The translations under genes were made by a program, and so were the position numbers. From assembly GCA_937916085.1 (NCBI GenBank), contig CALGGO010000012.1:1-13532 (forward strand): a stretch of DNA of 13,532 bases, given 5' to 3'. Origin of the DNA: an uncultured Prevotellaceae bacterium. Its GTDB lineage: Bacteria > Bacteroidota > Bacteroidia > Bacteroidales > Muribaculaceae. The first letter of the stretch is position 1. Each line of letters starts with the position of its first letter. The notes below the pieces were generated by a model, which was given only the letters and a program-made list of their open reading frames with translations, searched no databases and was not told where the DNA came from. This document shows positions 1 through 8,369 of the stretch, piece by piece.

Positions 1-48
1 ACAAGGGATTTGCCGGTGTTTTTATTATGAGAAAGTGTTGTATCGTTA

Positions 49-1263
49 TTAAGCGAGGCGTTTCTCGAGGTTGGCGCGGATGGCCTGGATGAACTCGAGG
101 CTGTTGACCTGCTTGGGTTCGATGCCTTCCATGAGGTTAACGAGGTCCTTGGTGACGATACCTGCGTTGAGGGTATCGAAGCAAGCGCCTTCGAGCTGAT
201 CGCCAAAGTTGATGAGGTCGTTGAGACCGTCTTTCTCACCACGTTTACGCAGAGCGCCGCTCCAAGCGAAGATGGTAGCCATTGGGTTGGTAGAGGTCTG
301 CTCTCCCTCAAGATACTTGTAGTAGTGGCGAGTCACAGTGCCGTGAGCTGCCTCATACTCGTAGTTTCCGTCGGGGCTAACGAGGACGCTGGTCATCATA
401 GCGAGTGAACCAAATGCGGTAGAAACCATGTCGCTCATTACGTCGCCATCGTAGTTCTTGCAAGCCCAGATGTAGCCGCCCTTGCTGCGGATTACGCGAG
501 CAACAGCGTCGTCGATAAGGGTGTAGAAGTACTCGAGACCTAGTCTCTCAAAGTCGGCCTTGTAGTTCTGCTCATAAACCTCCTCGAAGATGATGCGGAA
601 CTGAGCGTCATATTTTTTAGAGATAGTGTCCTTGGTTGAGAACCAGAGGTCTTGCTTGGTGTCGATAGCATACTTGAAGCAGCTGTGAGCAAACGAGCGG
701 ATTGACTTGTCCATGTTGTGCATGCCCTGCAGGACGCCAGGACCCTTGAACTCGTGGATAACCACTTCCTCGTGCTTGCCGCTCTCACCGTCGAAGACGA
801 GCTTGGCAACGCCTGGCTCATCGGCGCGAAGCTCTACGCTCTTGTAAACGTCGCCGTAAGCATGACGAGCGATAGTGATAGGCTTCTCCCAGTTCTTGAC
901 AACAGGCTTGATGCTCGGGATGGTGATAGGAGCGCGGAACACGGTACCGTCGAGAATAGAACGGATGGTGCCGTTAGGGCTCTTCCACATCTCGTGGAGC
1001 TTGTACTCGTCCATGCGTTTGAGGTTTGGAGTGATAGTAGCGCACTTAACTGCTACACCAAGCTCTTTGGTCTTCTCGGCAGCCTCAATGGTGATTTGGT
1101 CGCGAGTCTCGTCACGTTTCACGAGGCCGAGGTCATAATACTCAGTTTTGAGGTCCACGAATGGGAGGATGAGTTCGTCTTTGATCATCTTCCACAGGAT
1201 GCGTGTCATCTCGTCACCGTCCATCTCCACGATGGGAGTGGTCATTTTGATTTTTTCTGTCAT
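49..1263 (-). CDS. icd: NADP-dependent isocitrate dehydrogenase
   Basis: Oxidatively decarboxylates isocitrate to 2-oxoglutarate and makes NADPH in the cytoplasm. The 404-residue protein resembles the homodimeric, eukaryote-like (type II) enzymes rather than the E. coli Icd type. Visible landmarks: substrate-binding Arg133 in RHAYGD with Tyr140; Lys211 in STKDT; metal-binding Asp251/252 (LIDD) and Asp274/278 in YDGDVMSD; and EAAHGTVTRHY (304-314), where Arg312-His313 match the residues that read the 2'-phosphate of NADP in human IDH1. STNPMATIFAW follows at 324-334. The protein is full length, with the stop 48 bp from the window edge. It lies 111 bp downstream of aconitase on the same strand, with no recognisable promoter in the gap, so it is probably co-transcribed. 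In Bacteroidales citrate synthase often neighbours this pair; it would be beyond the left edge, unseen here. Confidence 0.97.
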   Translation of the reverse strand: MTEKIKMTTPIVEMDGDEMTRILWKMIKDELILPFVDLKTEYYDLGLVKRDETRDQITIEAAEKTKELGVAVKCATITPNLKRMDEYKLHEMWKSPNGTIRSILDGTVFRAPITIPSIKPVVKNWEKPITIARHAYGDVYKSVELRADEPGVAKLVFDGESGKHEEVVIHEFKGPGVLQGMHNMDKSIRSFAHSCFKYAIDTKQDLWFSTKDTISKKYDAQFRIIFEEVYEQNYKADFERLGLEYFYTLIDDAVARVIRSKGGYIWACKNYDGDVMSDMVSTAFGSLAMMTSVLVSPDGNYEYEAAHGTVTRHYYKYLEGEQTSTNPMATIFAWSGALRKRGEKDGLNDLINFGDQLEGACFDTLNAGIVTKDLVNLMEGIEPKQVNSLEFIQAIRANLEKRLA

Positions 1264-1325
1264 AAAATTTTATAGTTTTTAGTTCTAAGTTGTTAGTTTT
1301 AAGTTTATTGGTTATCGTTTGACCA

Positions 1326-1353
1326 CTCTAACCACTAAACTCTAACCACTAAC
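1326..1353. repeat. 14-bp tandem repeat, two units
   Basis: CTCTAACCACTAAA (1326-1339) is followed directly by CTCTAACCACTAAC (1340-1353), 13 of 14 bases matching, in the acn-icd gap. The rest of the gap (about 1270-1315) is also built from degenerate TTAGTTNTAAG-like units. No function is evident. Such degenerate tandem repeats occur in several gaps of this window. Confidence 0.7.
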
Positions 1354-1354
1354 C

Positions 1355-1367
1355 TGCGCGAAGCGCA
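1355..1367. repeat. GC-rich mini-hairpin TGCGC-GAA-GCGCA
   Basis: A perfect 5-bp stem, TGCGC/GCGCA, closes a GAA triloop inside otherwise AT-rich DNA. The same CTGCGCGAAGCGC core recurs at 12502-12514. On the minus strand it lies just after the aconitase stop codon, but no T-run follows it, so it is not a convincing intrinsic terminator. It may act as an RNA-stability or processing element, or simply be a dispersed small repeat. Confidence 0.55.
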
Positions 1368-1374
1368 TTATTAA

Positions 1375-3615
1375 TTATTTTTTGCTTTTGTAATAGTTCA
1401 TCAAACAGCCTTGTGCGAGAATCTCACGCTCGTCGGCAGTGAGGTTCTGGAAGAACAGGTGGATGTCCTTAACGCCGTCGGCAGTGATAACCTTAGCGTC
1501 GATTTCCTCCTTGCCGCTGACGATAGCCTCGCGGATGCCAGGAACAAATACGAAGTCGCCGGGGTTGTAGTTGAACTCGGTCTCTGGAGCGATGGTGAAT
1601 GGAACGATACCCCAGTTGATGCAGTTGCTACGATAACGCTTAGTTGCATACTCGTAGCAGATGTTGGCGTCACCACCAAGCACCTTCTGGCACGAAGCAG
1701 CCTGCTCACGTGCGCTACCGTCGCCGGGACGGTTAGCGAAGACGCAAGAACCAAACGAAGTGTCCTCGGCCTTAGCACCAACCTTAGCGAGAGCTGCGGC
1801 AACGTTCTCGGGAACATTACCAGCACGACGCTCGAGGTCTTGTGCCTGGATGCGCTTGCTCAAGCCTACGTACTCAGGAACACGACGAGAGAGAGCGAAC
1901 TCCGAGAGCTTCAATGGGTTAGAGCGGTAGCTCGAAGTCTCACCCGAAGGAATCAGCTCATCAGTGGTGGTAACGGGGTCGTGTATAACGGCAGCCAGCT
2001 CAAGGAGCATGTTGTCCTGCATGGGGTACATCTTGGGCCAATCCTTGATGTTGGGACCATACTTGAGCTCCTGGTTAAGGTCGGCATGGTCAAAGCCGTT
2101 ATAAACGCGACGCTGATAAACGCGCTCGTCGAAGTCGTAGGGCTTGTGGTCGTCGGTGTAGTCAACATCGGTAGCAGCGGTGATAACACCACCGTTAGCA
2201 GCTGTTGCAGCGATAGAACGGGCATCCATCAGAGCAACGAGCGAGATCTGACCCTGACCAGGCTTAGAACCCTCACGGTTGGGGAAGTTGCGGGTGGTGT
2301 GACGGATACTCAGACCGTTGTTGCTGGGCACGTCGCCGGCACCGAAGCAAGGACCGCAGAAGGCAGGCTTGATAACCACGCCAGCCTCAAGCAGCTCCTC
2401 GGCGATGCGGTTGCGGGTAGTTGCCAAGTAAACGGGAACCGACTGTGGATAAGCGCTCATAGTGAAGTAGTCGTTGCCAATGCTTGCGCCCTTCATGATA
2501 GAAGCGGCAGCACTGAGGTTGTCGTAAGTACCTCCCGAGCAACCAGCGATGATACCCTGGTCGGCGTGAACCTTGCCGTCGATAACCTTATCAACGAGGT
2601 CAACCTGAATCTTGTCGCCAAAGCGCTTCTTAGCATCTTCCTCAACAGCCTTCAAGATCTCAACAGGATTCTCCTGGAGCTCATGGATGGTGTAAGCGTT
2701 AGATGGGTGGAAGGGCAGAGCAATCATTGACTCCTGAGTAGAGAGGTCAATCTTGATCATGGCGTCGTAGTATGCCACATTGCCGGGTTTGAGCTCACGG
2801 TAGTCCTGAGGACGCTTGTGAATCTCGTAGTGATGCTTAACCTCGTCGTCGGTAACCCAGATAGAGCTCAAGCATGTGGTCTCGGTGGTCATGATGTCGA
2901 TGCCGTTACGGAAGTCGATAGGCAACTCCTTAACGCCAGGACCAGCAAACTCGAGAACTTTGTTCTTCACGAAACCGCTCTCAAAAGTGGCTTTCACCAG
3001 AGAGATGGCAACATCGTGAGGACCAACACCCTTGCGGGGCTTGCCTTCGAGCCATACAAGCACTACCTCGGGAGCGTTGATGTCCCAAGTGTTCTTGAGG
3101 AGCTGCTTCACGAGCTCGCCACCACCTTCGCCAACGCCCATGTTGCCGAGCGAACCATAGCGGGTGTGACTGTCGCTACCCAGAATCATGTTGCCGCACT
3201 TAACCATTGCCTCGCGGGCATACTGGTGGATAACCGCCTGGTTAGCTGGAACGTAGATGCCACCATATTTCTTGGCGGCCGAGAGACCAAACACATGGTC
3301 GTCTTCGTTGATTGTACCTCCCACAGCACATAGCGAGTTGTGGCAGTTGGTCATCGCATAGGGCAATGGGAACTTGTCGAGACCACTGGCGCGGGCTGTT
3401 TGGATAATGCCCACGTAGGTGATGTCGTGCGACATCATGGCATCGAAGCGTATTCTCATCTTCTTGCCCTTGCTGCCATCCACGTCGTGTGAACGCAGAA
3501 TGCCGTAGGTGATAGTGTTTTCGCGTGCCTCGTCGGGAGTAGGCATGCCTGTTGCGTCGGTGCGAATTTCGGCACCGTCAATCAAGTAAACTCCATGTTT
3601 GATTAATTCTACCAT
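1375..3615 (-). CDS. acn: Aconitate hydratase (aconitase)
   Basis: Interconverts citrate and isocitrate using a [4Fe-4S] cluster; cytoplasmic. The 746 residues cover the full four-domain monomer. The cluster ligands are readable as Cys359 (IAGCSGGTYDN) and Cys420/Cys423 (FCGPCFGAGD). Other landmarks are GSDSHT at 146-151 (substrate and cluster region), TRNFPNREG at 441-449, and, in the C-terminal swivel domain, GDGSAREQ, which matches the region holding the catalytic Ser and Arg of mitochondrial aconitase. The usual CTNS around the first cluster cysteine is CSGG here, which I believe is the Bacteroidetes variant. It begins 43 bp after the citCG stop, with no terminator or promoter visible between, so it probably ends the citrate lyase transcript together with icd. 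Because of its cluster, activity should be oxygen sensitive. Confidence 0.96.
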   Translation of the reverse strand: MVELIKHGVYLIDGAEIRTDATGMPTPDEARENTITYGILRSHDVDGSKGKKMRIRFDAMMSHDITYVGIIQTARASGLDKFPLPYAMTNCHNSLCAVGGTINEDDHVFGLSAAKKYGGIYVPANQAVIHQYAREAMVKCGNMILGSDSHTRYGSLGNMGVGEGGGELVKQLLKNTWDINAPEVVLVWLEGKPRKGVGPHDVAISLVKATFESGFVKNKVLEFAGPGVKELPIDFRNGIDIMTTETTCLSSIWVTDDEVKHHYEIHKRPQDYRELKPGNVAYYDAMIKIDLSTQESMIALPFHPSNAYTIHELQENPVEILKAVEEDAKKRFGDKIQVDLVDKVIDGKVHADQGIIAGCSGGTYDNLSAAASIMKGASIGNDYFTMSAYPQSVPVYLATTRNRIAEELLEAGVVIKPAFCGPCFGAGDVPSNNGLSIRHTTRNFPNREGSKPGQGQISLVALMDARSIAATAANGGVITAATDVDYTDDHKPYDFDERVYQRRVYNGFDHADLNQELKYGPNIKDWPKMYPMQDNMLLELAAVIHDPVTTTDELIPSGETSSYRSNPLKLSEFALSRRVPEYVGLSKRIQAQDLERRAGNVPENVAAALAKVGAKAEDTSFGSCVFANRPGDGSAREQAASCQKVLGGDANICYEYATKRYRSNCINWGIVPFTIAPETEFNYNPGDFVFVPGIREAIVSGKEEIDAKVITADGVKDIHLFFQNLTADEREILAQGCLMNYYKSKK

Positions 3616-3658
3616 AGTAAATTTAGAAAATTTAATTAGTTATAACTATTAAAATAAA

Positions 3659-5398
3659 TTAATTATAGTCTTTTTTGATTAGTGCAGAGAGGAATATGGT
3701 GAGCGACAACATGTCGGCAGCACCACCAGGGGATATGTTGGCATCAATGAAACGAAGGTTCATTTGCTCCAGACCTTCAATTGAGAAATTCTCGAGCAGA
3801 TGAGCCGCTTCTTGTTTCACTTGCTGCGCCATCTCAAAGCCCGCGCGGTGGATGACGTTAGTGTCGTCAAGTTCACTCATTATTAATAATAGGGTCTTGT
3901 GCCCAACATATGGATCGTCGTTGTTATCACGATAAAAGCGAAGCCAGTTGCTGGTCAACTCCTTATAGCCATTTCTCGCCATCTCGAGTGCCCCAGCTAC
4001 TTTGTGGTCGCGTTTGACGCTTACGCCATGAGTGTCGCTTCCTCCAGGCATTTGATGGGCTATAGTGGCGATTGTGTCACTCCAGTCTTTGTCATTCGCT
4101 AGCATTTGAGAAGCAGCGACAACCGCTAGTCCCATCGAGAACAGGGCGCCTCGATGAGTGTTCACTCCGCCAGTTGCGGCAAGCATCTCCTTTTCGGCAT
4201 CAATTCCCAATTGCTGCAGTGCTGATGCTTCAGGAAGGGTGGCGCTATAACTCATCACGGCAAGCGTGGTGAAATAAGGTCTTAACGACTTGATGCTGCG
4301 TAGCATGGTGTCATAGTCCATATCGACGTGTGCGCCGTTGTCGTGAGCATCAACCAGTCCTGGTTTGGGAGTAAGGTCAAGTTCCTGCTTCAGGGCATTG
4401 ACAGCCAGCCAAGCAACGAGATAGGGGAGAGTTGTGCTCGGAACCATGCCCTTTGCCTTGCCTAAATCGCCATCAGCAAGCATTTGCCTTAGAGTAGAAG
4501 CGCTGACAATAATGCCATCCTTCTCCAGTCTTGGAAGTTCCACCACCTCTATTCCATGCTGTGGCAAGAAGCGCTTCATCGCAGCATTGTAGTTGCGGGT
4601 TAGCTCATCGGCTTGCTCACTGCCCACAAAACGTACCGTTGCTCCCAAAGCTGGGGCGATGTGACGGGCAGTGATGTCGAGGTCAAGCTCGATTTGAGCA
4701 TTGGCTGCATCATCAGCCTGCTTGATAAAATAGGATGGGAAGGTGGCAGCCGAGATGATGTAGTTGCTGCCACGACACACTATCACATTCTTGAGATGTG
4801 CGCAGCCAGCCTCTACCATCGCCAGTCGTTCCTCGCTTGTGAATTGCGACTTGTCCTCGCCAACAACTATTACATAAAGGTTATCGACCTGTTTTGAGGC
4901 TTGTTCAACAAGGTACTGATGACCAAGAGTGAACGGGTTGGCGTTCATCACAATCATGCCGTTCTTGCCGTCGCGCTTTTTAGAGCTCAGGTAATTGACA
5001 TAGGTAGAGAGTCCTTCAAGTCCATTCTCAAGAAGAATCGCCTTGCCACTCTCGCCCAAAACCTTAAAGCCGAGGCTCTCGAAGATATCGGCATTACCGG
5101 GTTTGGTGAAAACCTTAACGTTGTTGTGCCCCAAGCTCGCCATTTGTGACATCAGGTGCGAGATTAGCTGCTGGCTCATGCCAGTACCCCGCAGAGAGTC
5201 GTCAACGGCGATGCACTTGATGATATCGTCCTTAAAGCCACCTCCAGCAAGAATCTGGTAGCTCTCGCGGTCAATGACTGCGGCATAGTAGTCCATGTCG
5301 TCAAGGCGCAGGTCGCTCTTGGCGAGGAAATCCTCAACCATAGTACGGTTACGCTTCAGCGATAAGGGCATTTCCACTATGTCATAGTTGTTGAACAT
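3659..5398 (-). CDS. citCG: Fused citrate lyase ligase / triphosphoribosyl-dephospho-CoA synthase (CitC-CitG)
   Basis: Two citrate lyase maturation enzymes in one 579-residue chain. Residues 1-about 140 resemble the GNAT-like N-terminal domain of CitC (IAVDDSLRGTGMSQQLI at 63-79). Residues about 147-325 are the nucleotidyltransferase-fold ligase domain, with NPFTLGH (154-160) as the HxGH-type ATP site and VSASTLR (298-304) as the ISxSxxR motif; it acetylates the CitD prosthetic group from acetate and ATP. Residues about 326-579 match CitG, which makes triphosphoribosyl-dephospho-CoA from ATP and dephospho-CoA: TPKPGLVD (343-350) then NGAHVDMD, GGVNTHRGALFSMG (410-423), SPGGAADML (556-564). 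Each part is near its usual length, and there is no stop or frameshift between them. The start overlaps the citX end by 17 bp. Better-known fusions join CitX to CitG, so this pairing is less usual. Confidence 0.92.
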   Translation of the reverse strand: MFNNYDIVEMPLSLKRNRTMVEDFLAKSDLRLDDMDYYAAVIDRESYQILAGGGFKDDIIKCIAVDDSLRGTGMSQQLISHLMSQMASLGHNNVKVFTKPGNADIFESLGFKVLGESGKAILLENGLEGLSTYVNYLSSKKRDGKNGMIVMNANPFTLGHQYLVEQASKQVDNLYVIVVGEDKSQFTSEERLAMVEAGCAHLKNVIVCRGSNYIISAATFPSYFIKQADDAANAQIELDLDITARHIAPALGATVRFVGSEQADELTRNYNAAMKRFLPQHGIEVVELPRLEKDGIIVSASTLRQMLADGDLGKAKGMVPSTTLPYLVAWLAVNALKQELDLTPKPGLVDAHDNGAHVDMDYDTMLRSIKSLRPYFTTLAVMSYSATLPEASALQQLGIDAEKEMLAATGGVNTHRGALFSMGLAVVAASQMLANDKDWSDTIATIAHQMPGGSDTHGVSVKRDHKVAGALEMARNGYKELTSNWLRFYRDNNDDPYVGHKTLLLIMSELDDTNVIHRAGFEMAQQVKQEAAHLLENFSIEGLEQMNLRFIDANISPGGAADMLSLTIFLSALIKKDYN

Positions 5399-5891
5399 AG
5401 GAGTCTATCATCATTTGGATTTTGGTATTCAGTTCTTGTGGCGTGTGAGTGCGGTTTCGCATGCAGTATCGAGCTTCATTGTCGCACATCAGGCAACGGC
5501 GAGGGCTGGAGCCCACAGTCTCGCGCTTCACAGGCACTCCGTCGTTGTCGAGGATATCGATGTCGAAGAGCCTTCCTAGCGGATGGTTGTCTTCAATGTC
5601 GCAAGCGATAAGCTTGGCTTCGCGTTGTGATAATGTAGTTACAAGATAAGCCTCAAAGCCAGTCTCTAGGTCGCGAGAGATGACATCAACGATATTTCCC
5701 TCAAAACGATTGAGCATGGCGTTAATCGCTGCTTGTGAGACAATTAAAGACGAAAGATTACGCTTGATGTTTCCTGGCATTATCACCGTGAGGCATACGA
5801 GAGTGCTGTTGGGGTAATTCTCCCTCAACTGTTGTTGCATTTCAACTCTGCGGTCACGGCTTGCCAGCAACTTGTCAAGCGTAATCTCCAT
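5382..5891 (-). CDS. citX: Holo-citrate lyase acyl carrier protein synthase (CitX)
   Basis: Transfers the phosphoribosyl-dephospho-CoA group, made by the CitG domain encoded next door, onto a serine of CitD, giving holo-CitD. The 169-residue protein is slightly shorter than the E. coli protein (about 180). Family landmarks are LTVIMPG near residue 34-40, HPLGRLFDIDILD (103-115), whose Gly-Arg and Asp residues suit nucleotidyl transfer, and a cysteine cluster RRCLMCDNEARYC (131-143). It starts 19 bp after citF and overlaps the start of citCG by 17 bp, so translation of the maturation genes is probably coupled. Codon choice seems less biased than in citE and citF, as expected for catalytic amounts of a maturation enzyme; this is an impression and was not computed. 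Confidence 0.92.
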   Translation of the reverse strand: MEITLDKLLASRDRRVEMQQQLRENYPNSTLVCLTVIMPGNIKRNLSSLIVSQAAINAMLNRFEGNIVDVISRDLETGFEAYLVTTLSQREAKLIACDIEDNHPLGRLFDIDILDNDGVPVKRETVGSSPRRCLMCDNEARYCMRNRTHTPQELNTKIQMMIDSYVQQL

Positions 5892-5910
5892 TATTTAGGC
5901 TTCAAGAATT

Positions 5911-7446
5911 TTAGTCCTTAATGTTCTTGATAACATCCATTACCGAGCCGTCGCGATTCATCACGATGCCCACAACCTTGTCGCCGAAGGGCAGTGGTGC
6001 GGCCTCGCCAATGATGCTCTTGGCCTTGTCGCGCAGGTAGGTAATTTCTACTATTTCGATGCCTGCGTCTTGCAGACGCTTCTTGAGTTCGGGACGGCGT
6101 GGGTTCACGGCGATGCCAAACTCTGTGACAACAACATCAACAGTAGAACCCGGGGTGATGAGAGTAGTAACCTCGTCAACCACGCATGGGATGCGACCAC
6201 GTAACAATGGGCACACGATTACCGAGAGCGCCGAGTCGGCAGCGGTATCGGGGTGTCCGCCGATAGCACCACGGATGATGCCGTCGCTACCCACAAGCAC
6301 ATTTACGTTGAAGTTAACGTCAACTTCAAGAGCCGAGAGGATTACGACATCAAGGAAGTGAGTTGCCGAACCTGGCTCTAGCAAGGCGGCATACTCGTTG
6401 GCCGACACGCTCTTGTGCATTGGGTCATTCATCAGCGACTCGGCAGCCACCTTGTCGAATGACTGAACGTCGATAAGACGGTCGATGAGACCTTCTTGAT
6501 GCAGTTTCACCATGTGGCTGGTGATGCCGCCCAGGGCGAAGCGAGCTTTGATGCCCTTGTCGATCATTGCCTGACGCAGGTATTTGGTCACAGCGAGCGA
6601 AGCACCGCCCGAACCGGTCTGCAATGAGAAACCGTTCTCGAAATATCCACTATTGATAACTACCTTAGCCGCTTTCTTGGCGAGGAGGATATCACGTGGG
6701 TTCTTGGTGTCGCGGATAGCGCCCGAAGAAATCTTGCTAGAGTCACCCACCGAGTCAACAACCACAACGTAGTCAACATCGGCTTCGCTGATGGCGTTGA
6801 GCTGGTTAGGATAGTCAACCAAGTCGTCGGTAAGGATTACTGTCTTGTCGGCATATTTTGCGTCGGGGAGTGCATATCCCAGTGAGCCGCAAATGCTCTT
6901 GGCGTTCTCGCTCATCGAGAAACCGGCGGCGTTGCCCAGAGGGTCGCAAGAAGAAGCTCCAAGGAATGCCACGTCGATGTGAAGCTCACCAGTGGCGATG
7001 GCATAACCGCGAGAGCCGTGCGAGCGGAACACTACAGGCTCGTCCATAAGGCCGTGTGACACCTCGGTAGCGAGGTCGCCGCGAAGACCCGAAGTCGAAA
7101 TTTTGGTGATCACGCCGTTCTTGATGTGCTCAATCAGTGGCTTGTGAACGTCGATAAGACTTGACGAAGCCAGATGCAGGTTTTTGAAGCCCATTTCGGC
7201 GAGTTTGTCAACCACCATGTTTATTACCTTGTCGCCACCGCGGAAGTGGTGGTGGAACGAGATTGTCATGCCGTCTTTGAGTCCGCTTTTCTTGATTGCG
7301 TCCTCAAGAGTCACCACTTTGCCTGATTTTCTTTGCAAGTCGTGGCGTGGGGTGCTGTTTTTCACTAGGTCGTCTTTAAAGACGTCCTTACCCATTTTTT
7401 GTGCAGCAGCTGCGATAAGGTCTGCTCTGTCTTTTATGCTGTTCAT
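5911..7446 (-). CDS. citF: Citrate lyase alpha subunit (citrate:acetyl-ACP transferase, CitF)
   Basis: Exchanges the acetyl group on holo-CitD for citrate, forming citryl-ACP and acetate: the first half of citrate cleavage. The 511 residues match the family length. Recognisable blocks are SFHHHFRGGD (63-72), LQTGSGGASLAV (275-286) and GGHPDTAADS (396-405), typical of CitF and related CoA-transferase folds. The ATG overlaps the citE stop codon (ATGA, 4 bp), which fixes the start and points to coupled translation. Unlike every other gene in the window it has a full Shine-Dalgarno match (AAAGGAGG) 7 nt upstream, lying inside the last citE codons. Confidence 0.96.
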   Translation of the reverse strand: MNSIKDRADLIAAAAQKMGKDVFKDDLVKNSTPRHDLQRKSGKVVTLEDAIKKSGLKDGMTISFHHHFRGGDKVINMVVDKLAEMGFKNLHLASSSLIDVHKPLIEHIKNGVITKISTSGLRGDLATEVSHGLMDEPVVFRSHGSRGYAIATGELHIDVAFLGASSCDPLGNAAGFSMSENAKSICGSLGYALPDAKYADKTVILTDDLVDYPNQLNAISEADVDYVVVVDSVGDSSKISSGAIRDTKNPRDILLAKKAAKVVINSGYFENGFSLQTGSGGASLAVTKYLRQAMIDKGIKARFALGGITSHMVKLHQEGLIDRLIDVQSFDKVAAESLMNDPMHKSVSANEYAALLEPGSATHFLDVVILSALEVDVNFNVNVLVGSDGIIRGAIGGHPDTAADSALSVIVCPLLRGRIPCVVDEVTTLITPGSTVDVVVTEFGIAVNPRRPELKKRLQDAGIEIVEITYLRDKAKSIIGEAAPLPFGDKVVGIVMNRDGSVMDVIKNIKD

Positions 7447-8333
7447 TGTATGTCCTCCTTTGTTAAAATGCCTGAAGCGATAGCCAGGTCGATTGTACGT
7501 TGTGCTCTTAAAACTACTGGACGGTCCACCATCTTGCCATTAACGGCAATCACGCCCGAACCTTTCTTCTCAGCCTCCTTGATGGCGGCGAGGATGGTGA
7601 GAGACTTCTGAATGTCTTTCTCCTTTGGAGCGAATACTTCATTGACAACCTCAATCTGACGTGGGTTGATGATTGACTTGCCGTCGAAGCCAAGTTTCTT
7701 GATTGCCTCGACCTCGTTGCGGAAGGTCTCCATGTCGTTGAGGTTAGAATAAACGGTGTCGAGTGCGTCGATGCCGGCTGCACGGGCAGCGACAACGATG
7801 GTCTCGCGGGCAAGAAGCAGCTCGCTGCCTTCGGGAGTGCGCTGGGTCTTGAGGTTGGCGCTATAGTCCTCGGCGCCGAGAGCGATTCCCATCATGCGCT
7901 TGGAGGCTGTTGCGATGGCGTAGGCGTTTACTACACCAAGAGCGCTCTCGATGGCAGCCATGATTTGTGTGCGTCCCAGGCATCCAATTTCTTTCTCCAC
8001 TTTCTCAATCTCGCGTTCCACCTCAATAACTTCCTCGGCGGTCTCGGTCTTAGGCATGCGGATAACGTCAACACCAGCCTTTACCACGGCCTCGATATCC
8101 TTCTTTCCGTAAGGGGTGTTGAGGGGGTTAATGCGTACTACCATCTCGGTGTCGCCGTAGTCGATGGTTTTAAGTGCGTTATGCACGAGCAGACGGGCAG
8201 TGTCTTTCTCTGCCATTGTCACGCTGTCTTCAAGGTCGAGCATTATAGAATCGGGACCATAGATATAGGCATCGGCCATCATTCCAGGGTTGTTGCCTGG
8301 AACAAACATCATTGTTCTTCTTAATCTTTCCAT
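7443..8333 (-). CDS. citE: Citrate lyase beta subunit (citryl-ACP lyase, CitE)
   Basis: Cleaves citryl-ACP to oxaloacetate and acetyl-ACP, regenerating acetylated CitD; cytoplasmic, part of the CitDEF complex. The 296-residue protein has the TIM-barrel landmarks of the HpcH/HpaI aldolase family as used in CitE: FVPGNNPGMM (10-19), LDLEDSV (32-38), Arg67 in VRIN, Glu129 in AAIES and Asp156 in GAEDYS, the last two being the Mg-binding acidic pair, then PRQIEVVNEVFAP towards the C-terminus. It lies 36 bp after citD and overlaps citF by 4 bp. CitE-like proteins also occur outside citrate lyase, but the flanking citD and citF make this assignment firm. Confidence 0.96.
   Translation of the reverse strand: MERLRRTMMFVPGNNPGMMADAYIYGPDSIMLDLEDSVTMAEKDTARLLVHNALKTIDYGDTEMVVRINPLNTPYGKKDIEAVVKAGVDVIRMPKTETAEEVIEVEREIEKVEKEIGCLGRTQIMAAIESALGVVNAYAIATASKRMMGIALGAEDYSANLKTQRTPEGSELLLARETIVVAARAAGIDALDTVYSNLNDMETFRNEVEAIKKLGFDGKSIINPRQIEVVNEVFAPKEKDIQKSLTILAAIKEAEKKGSGVIAVNGKMVDRPVVLRAQRTIDLAIASGILTKEDIQ
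7454..7461 (-). promoter_or_regulatory. Canonical Shine-Dalgarno sequence of citF
   Basis: The minus strand reads AAAGGAGG seven bases before the citF ATG (7446). It lies within the citE codons for Thr-Lys-Glu-Asp, so amino-acid constraint could explain it. The other ten start codons lack any purine-rich match at this distance, which is normal for Bacteroidetes, where the anti-Shine-Dalgarno is largely hidden on the ribosome. Confidence 0.55.
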
Positions 8334-8369
8334 TGTTTCTTGTTTTTAAAAGATTGTTAGATGAAATGA

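Noticed and set aside
1411..2730. Long open frame (439 codons) on the plus strand, opposite aconitase
   Set aside because: It lies wholly inside acn, whose product is full length with cluster cysteines and catalytic motifs. The antisense translation has no recognisable domain and is a by-product of the GC-rich codon pattern. The same applies to the plus-strand frames opposite icd, ackA, citE and the kinase-like gene.
3637..3648. TAGTTATAACTA palindrome between citCG and acn as a terminator
   Set aside because: The stem is A/T only, short, and not followed by a T-run in the right orientation, so it is unlikely to stop transcription.
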